DNA of 64,000 bases, taken from contig NZ_FNJL01000004.1 of assembly GCF_900104515.1 (NCBI RefSeq), forward strand, positions 183,994-247,993, given 5' to 3'. Each line of letters begins with the position of its first letter. Positions within the stretch are counted from its first letter, which is position 1. This document shows positions 1 to 9,237 of the stretch, in pieces. The translations under genes were made by a program, and so were the position numbers. A model generated the notes under the pieces. The model did not search any database. It was not told where the DNA came from and saw only the letters and a program-made list of their open reading frames with translations. This stretch comes from Paracidovorax cattleyae. GTDB taxonomy: Bacteria; Pseudomonadota; Gammaproteobacteria; Burkholderiales; Burkholderiaceae_C.

Positions 1-493
1 GGGAGCCGTGCCGCAGGACACGGTGCTGTTCAACGAAACCATCGCCTACAACATCGCCTACGGCAGGCCGGGCGCATCGCAGCCGGACATCGAGGCCGCG
101 GCGCGGGCCGCGCGCATCCATGATTTCATCGCGGGACTGCCGGCAGGGTATGGCACGCAGGTGGGCGAGCGGGGCCTGAAGCTGTCGGGTGGCGAAAAAC
201 AGCGCGTGGCCATCGCCCGCACGCTGCTCAAGAATCCGCCCATCCTCGTGTTCGACGAGGCCACCTCCGCGCTCGATACGGCCAACGAGCGGGCGATACA
301 GGCCGAGTTGCGCAGCGCCGCCCAGGGCAAGACGGTGCTGCTCGTCGCGCATCGGCTCTCGACGGTGGTGGACGCGCACGAGATCCTGGTGATGGATGCG
401 GGACGGATCGTCGAGCGCGGCACGCACGTGCAGTTGTTGGCGCTCGGTGGACGCTACGCGGACATGTGGCGCCAGCAGTCGCGCGAAGAGTGA
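1..493 (+). CDS. ABC exporter, Atm1/heavy-metal type, C-terminal part of the ATPase domain (partial)
   Basis: Only the last ~163 residues are in the window; the reading frame is open at base 2. They form the end of an ABC ATPase domain fused to an exporter: the Q-loop region ([10 protein letters not shown]), the signature LSGGEKQR, Walker [13 protein letters not shown] and the switch histidine in AHRLST are all intact. The wording of these motifs is closest to Atm1/HMT1-type half transporters, which form inner-membrane homodimers and export thiol or metal conjugates. The transmembrane domain and Walker A lie upstream of the window, so the substrate class is inferred from the ATPase alone. Confidence 0.85.
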   Translation, partial: GAVPQDTVLFNETIAYNIAYGRPGASQPDIEAAARAARIHDFIAGLPAGYGTQVGERGLKLSGGEKQRVAIARTLLKNPPILVFDEATSALDTANERAIQAELRSAAQGKTVLLVAHRLSTVVDAHEILVMDAGRIVERGTHVQLLALGGRYADMWRQQSREE

Positions 494-503
494 CCGATCC
501 GGG

Positions 504-1532
504 CTATTTCTTGGCCACCGCCTTTTCTGCCGCGTCCACCAGGTCGGCGCCGATCTGGCCCTTCCACTTGTCGAAGACCGGGCGGGTGGCCTGCACGAAG
601 GCCTGGCGCTCCTGCGGGCCGAGCTGTGTCACGGTGACGCCGTGGCTGGCGATCTCCTTGAGCAGGGGCTTGTCGGCCTCGACCATGCCCTTGCGCGCGA
701 TGGCGATCTGCTCCTTGCCGGCGTCGATGGCGGCCTGGCGCACGATCTCGCGGTCCGCGGGCGTCCAGGAATTCCAGATGTCCTTGTTCACCACGAAGAT
801 GAGCGGATCGTTCATGTAGCCCCACATGGTGACGTACTTCTGCGCCACGGTGTAGAGCTTGGCCGCCATGTACACCGACACGGGGTTCTCCTGCCCGTCC
901 ACGGCGCCGCTCGCCATGGCGGGCTGGGCATCGGCCCAGCTCATCTGGGTGGGGTTGGCGCCCAGCGCCGTGAAGGTGTCGAGGAACAGCGGCGAACCGA
1001 CCACGCGGATCTTCAGGCCCTTGAGGTCGGCGGGTGTCTTGATCGGACGCTTGGAGTTGGAGATTTCGCGGTAGCCATTCTCGCCCCACGCGAGCGGCAC
1101 CACGCCGGCCTTGTCGAGCGTCTGGAAGATGCTCTTGCCGACCTCGCCCTGCGTGACCGCGTCCACCGAGGCGTAGTCGGGGAAGAGGAAGGGCAGGGAG
1201 AAGAGGTTGAGGGCCTTGACCTGCGGCGACCAGTTGATGGTGGAGCCCACGGCCATGTCGATCACGCCCTGGCGCAGCGCGCTGAACTCGCGGGTCTGGT
1301 CGCCCTGGATGAGCGAGACGCCCGGATAGAGCTTGATGTTGATGCTGCCCTGCGTGCGCTCGCGCACCTTGTTCGCCCAGAGCTCGCCGCCCTTGCCCCA
1401 CGGGAAGGCGGTGCCCAGCACCAGCGACATCCGGTATTCGCTCTTGTAGTTCTGCGCGGCGGCCGGTGCCGCGCTGAACGCGAGGGCGGCCGCGGCGGCC
1501 ACGGCGGTGGCGAGGAAGGTGCGCAGTTGCAT
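504..1532 (-). CDS. dctP: TRAP transporter substrate-binding protein, DctP family
   Basis: 342 residues, beginning with a clear Sec signal peptide (MQLRTFLATAVAAAAALAFS, then a cleavage region ending AAAQ). The body is that of DctP periplasmic receptors for TRAP carriers, which bind carboxylate-type solutes and pass them to the DctQM membrane pair. The ATG at 1532 is chosen because AGGAG lies just upstream and because the signal peptide starts there; an in-frame start 33 bases further out would add a polar tail. It is last in the row dctQ-dctM-dctP, 52 bases after dctM. The substrate cannot be read from the sequence. Confidence 0.9.
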   Translation of the reverse strand: MQLRTFLATAVAAAAALAFSAAPAAAQNYKSEYRMSLVLGTAFPWGKGGELWANKVRERTQGSINIKLYPGVSLIQGDQTREFSALRQGVIDMAVGSTINWSPQVKALNLFSLPFLFPDYASVDAVTQGEVGKSIFQTLDKAGVVPLAWGENGYREISNSKRPIKTPADLKGLKIRVVGSPLFLDTFTALGANPTQMSWADAQPAMASGAVDGQENPVSVYMAAKLYTVAQKYVTMWGYMNDPLIFVVNKDIWNSWTPADREIVRQAAIDAGKEQIAIARKGMVEADKPLLKEIASHGVTVTQLGPQERQAFVQATRPVFDKWKGQIGADLVDAAEKAVAKK

Positions 1533-1584
1533 GGATGGTCTCCTGTTCGTCGTCGATTTCGTCAAAGGGAAAAACGCGCGGGCT

Positions 1585-2883
1585 TCAATAGCCCAGGCGT
1601 GCCGGAAGCCAGAGGGCCAGTTGCGGAAAGGCGATGACGGCCACCATCACGAGGAACATGGCCAGCAGCATGGGGCCCACCCAGCGCACCGTGGACTCCA
1701 TGCGCACGCCCGCGATGCGGCAGGACACCATGAGGTTCACGGCCAGCGGTGGCGTGAACTGGCCGAGCGCTACCTTCAGGGTGAGGATCACGCCGAACCA
1801 GACGGGGTCCCACTGGTAGTGCTGCATGATGGGCAGGAGCAGCGGCACGAAGATCAGGAAGATCGAGATGCCGTCCAGGAACATGCCCACGGTGATCAGC
1901 AGCAGGATCAGCAGCGCGAGCACACCCCATTCGCCGAGGCCCGAGTGCACGATGGCGTTGGCGATCGGATCGATCACGCCGAGCGTGGACAGCGAGAACG
2001 CGAAGATGCCTGCCAGCGAGACCACCAGCAGGATCACTGCCGAGAGCTCGCCGGCCTCGCGCAGGATCGGGAACAGATCGCGCAGGCCGATGGTGCGGTG
2101 GATGCACATGCCCACGAAGAGGCCGTAGAACACCGCGACCACTGCCGCCTCGGTGGGCGTGAACCAGCCCGCGCGCATGCCGCCGAGGATGACCACCGGC
2201 GCGGCCAGGCCCCAGGAGGCTTCGCGCAGGCTCTTCCAGAACGGGGGGCGGGGCATCGTGGCCTCCAGCGCGCCCATGCGGTGGCGGCGCGCCAGCCAGA
2301 CCGCGGGCACCACCAGCGCGATTCCCGCGAGCACGCCGGGCACCATGCCAGCAGCGAACAGGGCGGGCACGGAGGCGCCGGGCACGAGCACCGAGTAGAT
2401 GATGAAGGCGACGGAGGGCGGGATCAGGATGTCGGTGGCCGCCGCCGCGCCGACCACGCTGGCCGAGAACGAGCCCGGGTAGCCCGCGCGCGACATGGCA
2501 GCGATCATCACGCCGCCCACGGCCGCGGCGTTCGCCGGCCCGGAGCCCGAAATGCCGCCCAGGAACATCGCCACCGCGATGGCCACCAGCGGCAGCATGC
2601 CCGGGCCGCGGCCGACGATGGCGACCGCGAAGTTCACCAGGCGAAGCGCCACGCCGGAGCGGTCGAAGATCGATCCGACCAGCACGAACATGGGAATCGC
2701 GAGCAGGGGGTACTTGCCGAGCCCTGCATAGAAGTTCTGCGGCACGGCCAGCAGCCCGAACCAGGGTGCGTCGGCGTTGGCGATGGCGATGGCGGCGGTA
2801 CCGGCCAGGCCGAGCGCGGCGCCGATCGGCACGCCGGCGGCCATCATGCCCAGGAAGACCGCGAAGAGCAGCGCCGCGATCAT
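1585..2883 (-). CDS. dctM: TRAP transporter large permease subunit, DctM family
   Basis: 432 very hydrophobic residues with about 12 membrane segments, the usual size of DctM. The Gly-rich loops typical of this family are visible (GGISGSGPANAAAVG near residue 90, and LIPPSVAFIIYS near residue 140). DctM forms the sodium-driven translocation channel and works with DctQ and the DctP receptor. Its ATG overlaps the dctQ stop by four bases (ATGA), so the two are translationally coupled. The same frame stays open upstream as far as 4581, but that extension runs antisense through dctQ and the LysR gene and is not coding. Confidence 0.93.
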   Translation of the reverse strand: MIAALLFAVFLGMMAAGVPIGAALGLAGTAAIAIANADAPWFGLLAVPQNFYAGLGKYPLLAIPMFVLVGSIFDRSGVALRLVNFAVAIVGRGPGMLPLVAIAVAMFLGGISGSGPANAAAVGGVMIAAMSRAGYPGSFSASVVGAAAATDILIPPSVAFIIYSVLVPGASVPALFAAGMVPGVLAGIALVVPAVWLARRHRMGALEATMPRPPFWKSLREASWGLAAPVVILGGMRAGWFTPTEAAVVAVFYGLFVGMCIHRTIGLRDLFPILREAGELSAVILLVVSLAGIFAFSLSTLGVIDPIANAIVHSGLGEWGVLALLILLLITVGMFLDGISIFLIFVPLLLPIMQHYQWDPVWFGVILTLKVALGQFTPPLAVNLMVSCRIAGVRMESTVRWVGPMLLAMFLVMVAVIAFPQLALWLPARLGY

Positions 2884-3449
2884 GGCCGGGCACCCGGTGT
2901 GCCGGCTGCCGCGTCCTGGCGGCGGAAGAGGCCGAGGGCGCGCAGCGTGATCAGCGCCGACAGCAGCGGCAGCCAGGCGGAGTACCACCACTGCGGCACC
3001 CCGATGCCCGGCGATGTCTCGCCGAAGCGCCAGTCGTCCCACGTGACCCGGGCGCTGAGCACGGCGATGCCTGCGAACAGGACCGCGACCGAAAGGGCCC
3101 CGAACCGGGCGAGGCGCCGCCGGCGCGCCGCGGAGCCGCCCTCGGCGAAATACTCGATGCGGATGTGCACGTCCCGCGCCACTGCGGCCGAGCCTGCCAC
3201 CAGCGCCAGCACGATCATCAGGAAGACGGAGATCTCCTCGGTCCAGGCAAAGGAGGAGTTGGTGAAATGACGGACGAGCACGTTGGCGAACGTGATGAGC
3301 GCCAGCAGGGCCATGATGGCCACGGTCAGGCAGTCCTCGAAGCGCAGCGAGCGCTCGGTGGCGGTATCCGCGGAAGGCGGGGGGGCCACGGGCGCGGTGG
3401 GGGCGGCGGAAGCATCGGCTTCTGCGTCGGGTGGCAGGGATTCGGGCAT
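2880..3449 (-). CDS. dctQ: TRAP transporter small permease subunit, DctQ family
   Basis: 189 residues with four membrane segments and the DctQ hallmark around FAWTEEISVFLMIVLALVAG. A Pro/Ala-rich N-terminal tail of about 40 residues precedes the first helix, longer than usual. The start at 3449 is a guess among several in-frame ATGs; a longer form starting at 3551 is possible, but starts above 3640 would run into the divergent LysR gene. There is no convincing ribosome site for any of them. First gene of the dctQMP row. Confidence 0.85.
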   Translation of the reverse strand: MPESLPPDAEADASAAPTAPVAPPPSADTATERSLRFEDCLTVAIMALLALITFANVLVRHFTNSSFAWTEEISVFLMIVLALVAGSAAVARDVHIRIEYFAEGGSAARRRRLARFGALSVAVLFAGIAVLSARVTWDDWRFGETSPGIGVPQWWYSAWLPLLSALITLRALGLFRRQDAAAGTPGARP

Positions 3450-3639
3450 GGGGGGCGGCGGGCGGACGGAGGACGGCTGCGGTCCGGTGTCCGCGGCGTG
3501 GTGGGCCCCGGGCTGGACGGTCGATGGCGCCGGGTAGGCGCAGGCGAGCATTGTGCAACCGGATGTATGCGAATCCGGTGCAGGATTTCCCGAAGTGCAC
3601 GCGGCCGTGCGGACGCCGCGGAGCCGATAATGGCGCCCC

Positions 3640-4578
3640 ATGGAAACCAAGTGGCTCGAGGACTTTGTCAGCCTCGCGGAGACGCGCAGCTTCAGCCGGT
3701 CGGCGCAGCTGCGTCACGTAACCCAGCCCGCGTTCTCGCGGCGCATCCAGGCCCTGGAAGCCTGGGCAGGAACCGATCTGGTGGATCGCAGTTCCTATCC
3801 CACCCGGCTCACGCCGGCGGGCAAGACCCTGTACGAGGAAGCGCTGGACGTGCTGCAGTCGCTGCAGAACACCCGGGCCATGCTGAGGGCGCACACCAGC
3901 GCCGACAAGGACATGGTCGAGTTCGCGGTTCCGCATACGCTCGCCTTCACCTTCTTTCCCGCCTGGCTCTCCGGCCTGCGCGAGCGCTTCGGGCCGGTGA
4001 AGAGCCGGCTGATCGCCCTGAACGTGCACGATGCGGTGCTGCGCCTGGTGGAAGGGGGCTGCGACCTTCTGATCGCCTACCACCATCCCTCGCAGCCCCT
4101 GCAGCTGGATTCCGACCGGTACGAGATGCTCACGCTGGGGCAGGAGATCCTGTCGCCGTATGCCCGGGCGGACGCCGATGGCCGGCCGCTCTACGCGCTG
4201 CCGGGCGAACCGGCCCATCCGCTGCCCTACCTGGGCTATGCGCCCGGGGCCTACCTGGGCCGGGTGACGGAACTCATCCTCAAGCAGTCCGGCATCCCCA
4301 TCCACCTGGACCGCGTGTACGAGACCGACATGGCCGAAGGCCTGAAGGCCATGGCGCTGGAAGGTCACGGCGTCGCCTTTCTGCCGCACAGTGCGGTGAA
4401 GAAGGAACTGCGCTCGCGCCGGCTGGCGAGCGCGGTGCGCGAGGGCATGCCGGACATGCAGATGTCGATGGAAGTGCGTGCCTACCGGCAGAAGTCCTCC
4501 GGCAAGGAGCGCGCCAAGGGGACGGTGGAATCCCTGTGGGCTTACCTGCAGGCCCATGGCACCGACAAGCCGCTGTAG
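3640..4578 (+). CDS. LysR-family transcriptional regulator, divergent from the TRAP genes
   Basis: 312 residues. The N-terminal winged helix-turn-helix is clear (FVSLAETRSFSRSAQLRHVT, then QPAFSRRIQALEAW), followed by a LysR effector-binding domain. It faces away from dctQMP with about 190 bases between the likely starts, the usual arrangement for a LysR protein controlling its divergent neighbour; the inducer would then be the TRAP substrate or a product of it. This control is inferred from layout only. Downstream it is followed by an SBP gene after 183 bases. Confidence 0.9.
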   Translation: METKWLEDFVSLAETRSFSRSAQLRHVTQPAFSRRIQALEAWAGTDLVDRSSYPTRLTPAGKTLYEEALDVLQSLQNTRAMLRAHTSADKDMVEFAVPHTLAFTFFPAWLSGLRERFGPVKSRLIALNVHDAVLRLVEGGCDLLIAYHHPSQPLQLDSDRYEMLTLGQEILSPYARADADGRPLYALPGEPAHPLPYLGYAPGAYLGRVTELILKQSGIPIHLDRVYETDMAEGLKAMALEGHGVAFLPHSAVKKELRSRRLASAVREGMPDMQMSMEVRAYRQKSSGKERAKGTVESLWAYLQAHGTDKPL

Positions 4579-4602
4579 CATGCGCTGGCTTGGTTATGTC
4601 TT

Positions 4603-4695
4603 GATTGCATGATGTAATCCTGCAATCGGCATTGGAAAGTGGTGGGGACAGGACTTACAGTCCCGACCGGTTCCAGGCAGCAGTTACTGAACTGC
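4603..4695. promoter_or_regulatory. Two inverted repeats between the LysR gene and the SBP gene
   Basis: GATTGCA (4603-4609) and TGCAATC (4621-4627) form a 7-bp inverted repeat with an 11-base spacer, and GCAGTT-ACTG-AACTGC (4680-4695) is a tight palindrome 66 bases before the next start codon. There is no T-tract, so neither looks like a terminator. They may be operator sites for the downstream SBP gene. Nothing else is seen in this 183-base gap. Confidence 0.25.
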
Positions 4696-4760
4696 AGTCA
4701 AAAGAGATGCCCAGCTGGCGCGGTTTTTGCGTTGGTTCGTATTCCATGCCGAGACAAACC

Positions 4761-5651
4761 ATGAATCCTGTTCGCCCGTGGCGTACCCTCCTGGGGATGG
4801 CCTCACTCTGCTGTGCCGTGGCCTCCCATGCGGGAGTCCTGGAGCGCATCGCTTCGGGCGGCAAGCTGGTCGTGGCGTACCGGGACGCGGCTTCTCCCTT
4901 CGCCTTCAAGGATGCCGCGGGGCGACCGGCCGGCTATGCCGTGGAGCTGTGCCAGCGGGTGGCGGATGCCGTGCGCCGCAAGACGGGCCGCAAGGACATG
5001 GACATCGCCTACGTCCCGGTGGACCTCGGCAACCGGATGGACGCCATCACCCGGGGACGGGCCGACCTCGAATGCGGCTCCACCACCAACAATGCGGAGC
5101 GCCGGCAGATCGTCGCGTTCACCATTCCACACTTCATCACCGGCACCCGCCTGTTGGTCAAGGCATCGAGCCCGCTCGACCGCATCGAGGACATGGGCGG
5201 GCACAAGCTGGTGTCCACCCGCGGCACGACCGCGCTGCGGGCCGTGCAGCAACTCAACCGCGAGCGCGCCCTGCAGATCAACGTGATCGAGTCACCGGAC
5301 GACCAGCGGGCCGTGGAGATGGTGGAAAAGGGCGAGGCCGATGCCTTCGCGATGGACGACGTGCTGCTCTACGCGTTCGCCGCGGGCCGCCCCGACCCCA
5401 AGGCGCTGAAAGTGGTCGGCAAGTTCGTCACGGCCGAGGCGCTGGCCATCATGCTGCCCAAGGGCGATCCTGAATTCAAGAAGGTGGTGGACGACGAGAT
5501 GCGCCGGCTCATCACGAGCCGCGAGATCCATCCCATCTACGACAAGTGGTTCCTCCAGCCCATCCCGCCCTCCAACCGGGCACTGAACTTGCCTGTCAGC
5601 TACCTGCTGCGGGAGTTCTGGAAATACCCCTCGGACCAGGTTCCGTTCTGA
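4761..5651 (+). CDS. Amino-acid ABC transporter substrate-binding protein, GltI-like paralogue
   Basis: 296 residues with a signal peptide (LLGMASLCCAVASHAG) and the fold of polar amino-acid receptors (PBPb/SBP_bac_3). It shares blocks with the next gene, GltI: ECGSTTNN in the middle and YDKWFLQPIPPSNRALNLPVS near the end, so the two are paralogues. It has no permease genes of its own and probably feeds the GltJKL complex next door; that is an inference. The ATG at 4761 begins a normal signal peptide; an alternative ATG lies 15 bases upstream. It ends 120 bases before gltI. Confidence 0.85.
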   Translation: MNPVRPWRTLLGMASLCCAVASHAGVLERIASGGKLVVAYRDAASPFAFKDAAGRPAGYAVELCQRVADAVRRKTGRKDMDIAYVPVDLGNRMDAITRGRADLECGSTTNNAERRQIVAFTIPHFITGTRLLVKASSPLDRIEDMGGHKLVSTRGTTALRAVQQLNRERALQINVIESPDDQRAVEMVEKGEADAFAMDDVLLYAFAAGRPDPKALKVVGKFVTAEALAIMLPKGDPEFKKVVDDEMRRLITSREIHPIYDKWFLQPIPPSNRALNLPVSYLLREFWKYPSDQVPF

Positions 5652-5771
5652 CGCAGGCCTCCGGGCACGCGCGTTTCCCCCATTCGGGATATTCCCTGCA
5701 ACGGCGAGTGCCTTGCCTGCGTCTATCTAGAATGACCCCTTCCCTTGTATCCATAAGCTAAGGAGATCGTG

Positions 5772-6674
5772 ATGAAGAAACAATTGTTGGCAGTTGCCGT
5801 GATGGCGCTCGCTGCGGGCGGCGCGTTCGCCCAGTCGAACGACACGCTGGCCAGGATCAAGGCCTCCGGCACCATTACCGAGGGCGTGCGCGAGTCTTCC
5901 GGTCTCTCCTACACCCTGGGCGACGGCAAGTACACCGGCTTCCATTACGACGTCTGCGCCCGCGTGATCTCCGACGTGCAGAAGCAGCTCGGCCTGGCCA
6001 AGCTGGAAACCAAGTACCAGCCCGTGACCTCGCAGAACCGCATCCCCCTGGTGCAGAACGGTACCGTGGACATCGAGTGCGGCTCGACCACCAACAACCA
6101 GGCGCGCCAGAAGGATGTGGCCTTCGCCGTGACCACCTACGTGGAAGAAGTGCGTATCGCCGTCAAGGCCAACTCCGGCATTGCCGGCATCAAGGACCTG
6201 AACGGCAAGACCATCGCCACGACGACCGGCACCACCTCGGTGCAGACCTTGCGCAAGAACAAGCGCGCCGACGGCCTGACGTTCAAGGAAGTGTTCGGCA
6301 AGGACCATTCCGACAGCTTCCTGCTGCTGGAGTCGGGCCGTGCGGACGCCTTCATCATGGACGGTTCCATCCTCGCGTCCAACATCGCCAAGTCCAAGGC
6401 TCCCAACGACTTCAAGATCGTCGGCGAAACGCTGAGCGTGGAGCCCATCGCGATCATGATCCGCAAGGACGACCCGGCCTTCAAGAAGGCCGTGGACGAC
6501 AGCCTGAAGGGCATGATGAAGTCGGGCGAGATGGCCAAGCTCTACGACAAGTGGTTCATGCAGCCCATCCCGCCGAACAACGTGAAGATCGGCCTGCCGG
6601 TGAGCGAAGCCACCAAGGCCGCGTGGGCGAACCCCAACGACAAGCCCATGGAGGAATACACGCTCAAGGATTGA
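5772..6674 (+). CDS. gltI: Glutamate/aspartate ABC transporter substrate-binding protein GltI
   Basis: 300 residues with a signal peptide (MKKQLLAVAVMALAAGGAFA) and a PBPb domain, matching the size and motifs of GltI (DVCARV, ECGSTTNNQARQKDVAF, YDKWFMQPIPPNN). It captures glutamate and aspartate in the periplasm for GltJKL. The start is fixed by AAGGAGAT at 5760-5767, six bases before the ATG; a GTG directly in front of the ATG is not needed. A strong hairpin separates it from gltJ, which would let the receptor be made in excess over the membrane parts. Confidence 0.93.
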   Translation: MKKQLLAVAVMALAAGGAFAQSNDTLARIKASGTITEGVRESSGLSYTLGDGKYTGFHYDVCARVISDVQKQLGLAKLETKYQPVTSQNRIPLVQNGTVDIECGSTTNNQARQKDVAFAVTTYVEEVRIAVKANSGIAGIKDLNGKTIATTTGTTSVQTLRKNKRADGLTFKEVFGKDHSDSFLLLESGRADAFIMDGSILASNIAKSKAPNDFKIVGETLSVEPIAIMIRKDDPAFKKAVDDSLKGMMKSGEMAKLYDKWFMQPIPPNNVKIGLPVSEATKAAWANPNDKPMEEYTLKD

Positions 6675-6700
6675 TGCGCACGGACCTGTCCGCTCCTGCG

Positions 6701-6725
6701 AACGCCCACCTCGCCGGTGGGCGTT
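6701..6725 (+). terminator. Hairpin in the gltI-gltJ gap (attenuating terminator or mRNA stabiliser)
   Basis: A perfect 10-bp stem (AACGCCCACC at 6701-6710 with GGTGGGCGTT at 6716-6725) and a 5-base loop lie 26 bases after the gltI stop. The bases that follow are T-rich but not a clean T-run (TGCTTGTTGT), so termination is probably partial. Such hairpins often protect the receptor part of ABC operon transcripts. Confidence 0.55.
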
Positions 6726-6799
6726 TGCTTGTTGTCCCGCTGCGGTGGGCGGACGGCCGTCGGATTTCAGGACGTATGACGATTTGAGAAGGAATTCCC

Positions 6800-7531
6800 A
6801 TGGGATCGAATTGGGATTGGCAGGTCTTCCTGCAGGACCCGGGGGGCGATTATCCGACCTACCTCCAGTGGATGCTCTCGGCCTGGGGCTGGACCGTGTC
6901 GGTGGCCCTGCTGGCGCTGGTGATCGCGCTGGTGGCCGGCTCGGTCATCGGCACGCTGCGCACGCTGCCGGACAACAAGTTTCTGACCGGCTTCGGGAAT
7001 GCGTGGGTGGAGCTGTTCCGCAACATTCCCCTGCTGGTGCAGATCTTCCTGTGGTATCACGTGGTGCCGGCCATCTTCCCGGTGATGAAGAGCGTTTCCG
7101 GCTTCGTCCTCGTGGTGCTGGCGCTGGGATTCTTCACGTCCGCACGGATCGCCGAGCAGGTGCGCTCGGGCATCCAGGCCCTGCCGCGCGGCCAGCGCTA
7201 CGCCGGCATGGCTTTGGGCTTCACCACGGTGCAGTACTACCGCTACGTGCTTCTGCCCATGGCATTCCGCATCATCCTGCCGCCGCTGACCAGCGAGACG
7301 ATGAACATCTTCAAGAACTCGTCGGTGGCTTTCGCCGTGTCGGTGACCGAGCTGACCATGTTCGCCATGCAGGCGCAGGAGGAGACCTCGCGCGGCATCG
7401 AAATCTACCTGGCGGTGACGGGGCTCTACGTCGTCTCGGCGTTCGCCATCAACCGCATCATGGCCTTCATCGAAAAGCGTGCGCGCGTCCCGGGCTTCAT
7501 CGTCGCTGGCGGCACGGGGGGAGGCCACTGA
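6800..7531 (+). CDS. gltJ: Glutamate/aspartate ABC transporter permease GltJ
   Basis: 243 residues with several membrane helices and the EAA loop of the His/Glu/Gln permease family (VRSGIQALPRGQRYAGMALG). It forms the channel together with GltK in the inner membrane. Ribosome site GAAGGAATT precedes the ATG at 6800. It ends one base before the gltK start, so the two permeases are coupled. Confidence 0.93.
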   Translation: MGSNWDWQVFLQDPGGDYPTYLQWMLSAWGWTVSVALLALVIALVAGSVIGTLRTLPDNKFLTGFGNAWVELFRNIPLLVQIFLWYHVVPAIFPVMKSVSGFVLVVLALGFFTSARIAEQVRSGIQALPRGQRYAGMALGFTTVQYYRYVLLPMAFRIILPPLTSETMNIFKNSSVAFAVSVTELTMFAMQAQEETSRGIEIYLAVTGLYVVSAFAINRIMAFIEKRARVPGFIVAGGTGGGH

Positions 7532-7532
7532 C

Positions 7533-8225
7533 ATGATGAATCTCGACTTTTCCTTCTACAGCTGGGACATCATCAGCAAGTTCGTCGTCAAGGGCTTCTA
7601 TTTCAGCATCATGCTGACGCTGATCGCCACGATCGGCGGCATCCTGCTGGGCACCGTGCTGGCGCTGATGCGCCTCTCGGGCAGGAAGTGGCTGGACGTG
7701 CCGGCCACCATCTACGTCAACGGCATGCGCAGCATTCCGCTGGTGATGGTGATCCTGTGGTTCTTCCTGCTGGTGCCGGCTTCGTTCTACGCGGCCCTGC
7801 CCGGCGGGATCGGCTCGAGCTACCGCTCCGAGCTGTCGGCCATCATCACCTTCATCGCCTTCGAGGCGGCGTACTTCAGCGAGATCATGCGGGCCGGCAT
7901 CCAGTCCATTTCGCGCGGCCAGGTGTTCGCAGGCCAGGCGCTGGGCATGACCTACGGCCAGAACATGAAAATCGTGATCCTGCCACAGGCGTTCCGCAAC
8001 ATGCTGCCGGTGCTGCTGACGCAGACCATCATCCTGTTCCAGGACACGTCGCTCGTGTATGCCATCGGCGCCTACGACATGCTCAAGGGCTTCGAGACCG
8101 CAGGCAAGAACTACGGCCGCCCGATCGAGGCCTACCTGCTGGCCGCGGTCGTGTACTTCATCATGTGCTTCGCGCTCTCGTGGGCGGTGAAGCGACTGCA
8201 CCGCAAGATCGCCATCATCCGCTGA
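7533..8225 (+). CDS. gltK: Glutamate/aspartate ABC transporter permease GltK
   Basis: 230 residues, the usual GltK length, with the EAA loop (MRAGIQSISRGQVFAGQALG) that docks onto the ATPase GltL. The start at 7533 is picked because GGGGGGAGG lies at about 7516-7524; a second ATG follows directly at 7536, and the longer frame upstream overlaps gltJ without support. The gene follows gltJ with a one-base gap. Confidence 0.93.
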   Translation: MMNLDFSFYSWDIISKFVVKGFYFSIMLTLIATIGGILLGTVLALMRLSGRKWLDVPATIYVNGMRSIPLVMVILWFFLLVPASFYAALPGGIGSSYRSELSAIITFIAFEAAYFSEIMRAGIQSISRGQVFAGQALGMTYGQNMKIVILPQAFRNMLPVLLTQTIILFQDTSLVYAIGAYDMLKGFETAGKNYGRPIEAYLLAAVVYFIMCFALSWAVKRLHRKIAIIR

Positions 8226-8257
8226 CCCGTGCGGCAAGTGAGTGAGGAATAAAGCAA

Positions 8258-8995
8258 ATGATTGAACTCAAGAACGTTTCCAAGTGGTATGGCAGCTTCC
8301 AGGTGCTGAGCGACTGCTCCACCAGCATCCGCAAGGGTGAAGTGGTGGTCGTGTGCGGCCCCTCGGGCTCGGGCAAGTCCACGCTGATCAAGACGATCAA
8401 CGCGCTGGAGCCCATCCAGAAGGGCGAGATCTATGTCAACGGTGTGGCCATCCACGACCCGAAGACCAACCTGCCCAAGCTGCGCAGCCAGGTCGGCATG
8501 GTGTTCCAGCACTTCGAGCTGTTCCCGCACCTGTCGGTGACGGAGAACCTCACGATCGCCCAGATCAAGGTGCTGGGGCGCCGCGCCGACGAGGCGAAGC
8601 AGCGCGGCCTCAAGATGCTCGACCGCGTGGGCCTGTCCGCGCACAAGGACAAGTTCCCGGGCCAGCTGTCCGGCGGGCAGCAGCAGCGCGTGGCGATCGC
8701 GCGCGCGCTGTCGATGGACCCCATCGTGATGCTCTTCGACGAGCCCACCTCGGCCCTCGACCCGGAAATGGTCGGCGAGGTGCTGGACGTGATGGTGAGC
8801 CTGGCCAACGAAGGCATGACCATGATGTGCGTGACCCACGAGATGGGCTTCGCACGCAAGGTGAGCAACCGCGTCATCTTCATGGACGTGGGCGGCAAGA
8901 TCCTGGAGGATTGCTCCAAGGACGACTTCTTCAACAATCCCGATGCGCGGCAGCCCCGCACGAAGGACTTTCTCAACAAGATCCTGCAGCACTGA
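8258..8995 (+). CDS. gltL: Glutamate/aspartate ABC transporter ATP-binding protein GltL
   Basis: 245 residues of a soluble ABC ATPase: Walker [10 protein letters not shown], signature LSGGQQQR, Walker [13 protein letters not shown] and the switch His in VTHEMG are all intact. It energises import through GltJK. It closes the operon and is followed by a strong terminator about 70 bases on. Confidence 0.95.
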   Translation: MIELKNVSKWYGSFQVLSDCSTSIRKGEVVVVCGPSGSGKSTLIKTINALEPIQKGEIYVNGVAIHDPKTNLPKLRSQVGMVFQHFELFPHLSVTENLTIAQIKVLGRRADEAKQRGLKMLDRVGLSAHKDKFPGQLSGGQQQRVAIARALSMDPIVMLFDEPTSALDPEMVGEVLDVMVSLANEGMTMMCVTHEMGFARKVSNRVIFMDVGGKILEDCSKDDFFNNPDARQPRTKDFLNKILQH

Positions 8996-9061
8996 GGCGG
9001 GCGCGGCGACAGCCGCGCTGCGCACCAGCGGACGGGAGCCATCCCGGCCCGTGAACCGAAG

Positions 9062-9088
9062 AAGGCGCCCTCCGGGCGCTTTTTTTTG
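9062..9088 (+). terminator. Rho-independent terminator of the glt operon
   Basis: A GC stem (GCGCCC / GGGCGC around TCC, 9065-9079, extended by G-T and A-T pairs) runs directly into eight T residues. Confidence 0.9.
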
Positions 9089-9237
9089 CCTGGGCCGGCT
9101 CCCCGGGCGCGATGGCCCCGGGGGCGGAGCGGTCCTGCTTGCCCTCCGGTGCCGGCCACGGGATGATGGGCATCCTGGATCCCCCTGCCCCGCTGACCGC
9201 TCCCGACCCCATTCCCGCCCGACCCCGGCCCCCGACC

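Noticed and set aside
1585..4581. A 998-codon open frame on the minus strand
   Set aside because: Only the part below 2883 is the TRAP permease; the rest is antisense to dctQ in another frame and to the LysR gene, open because of high GC.
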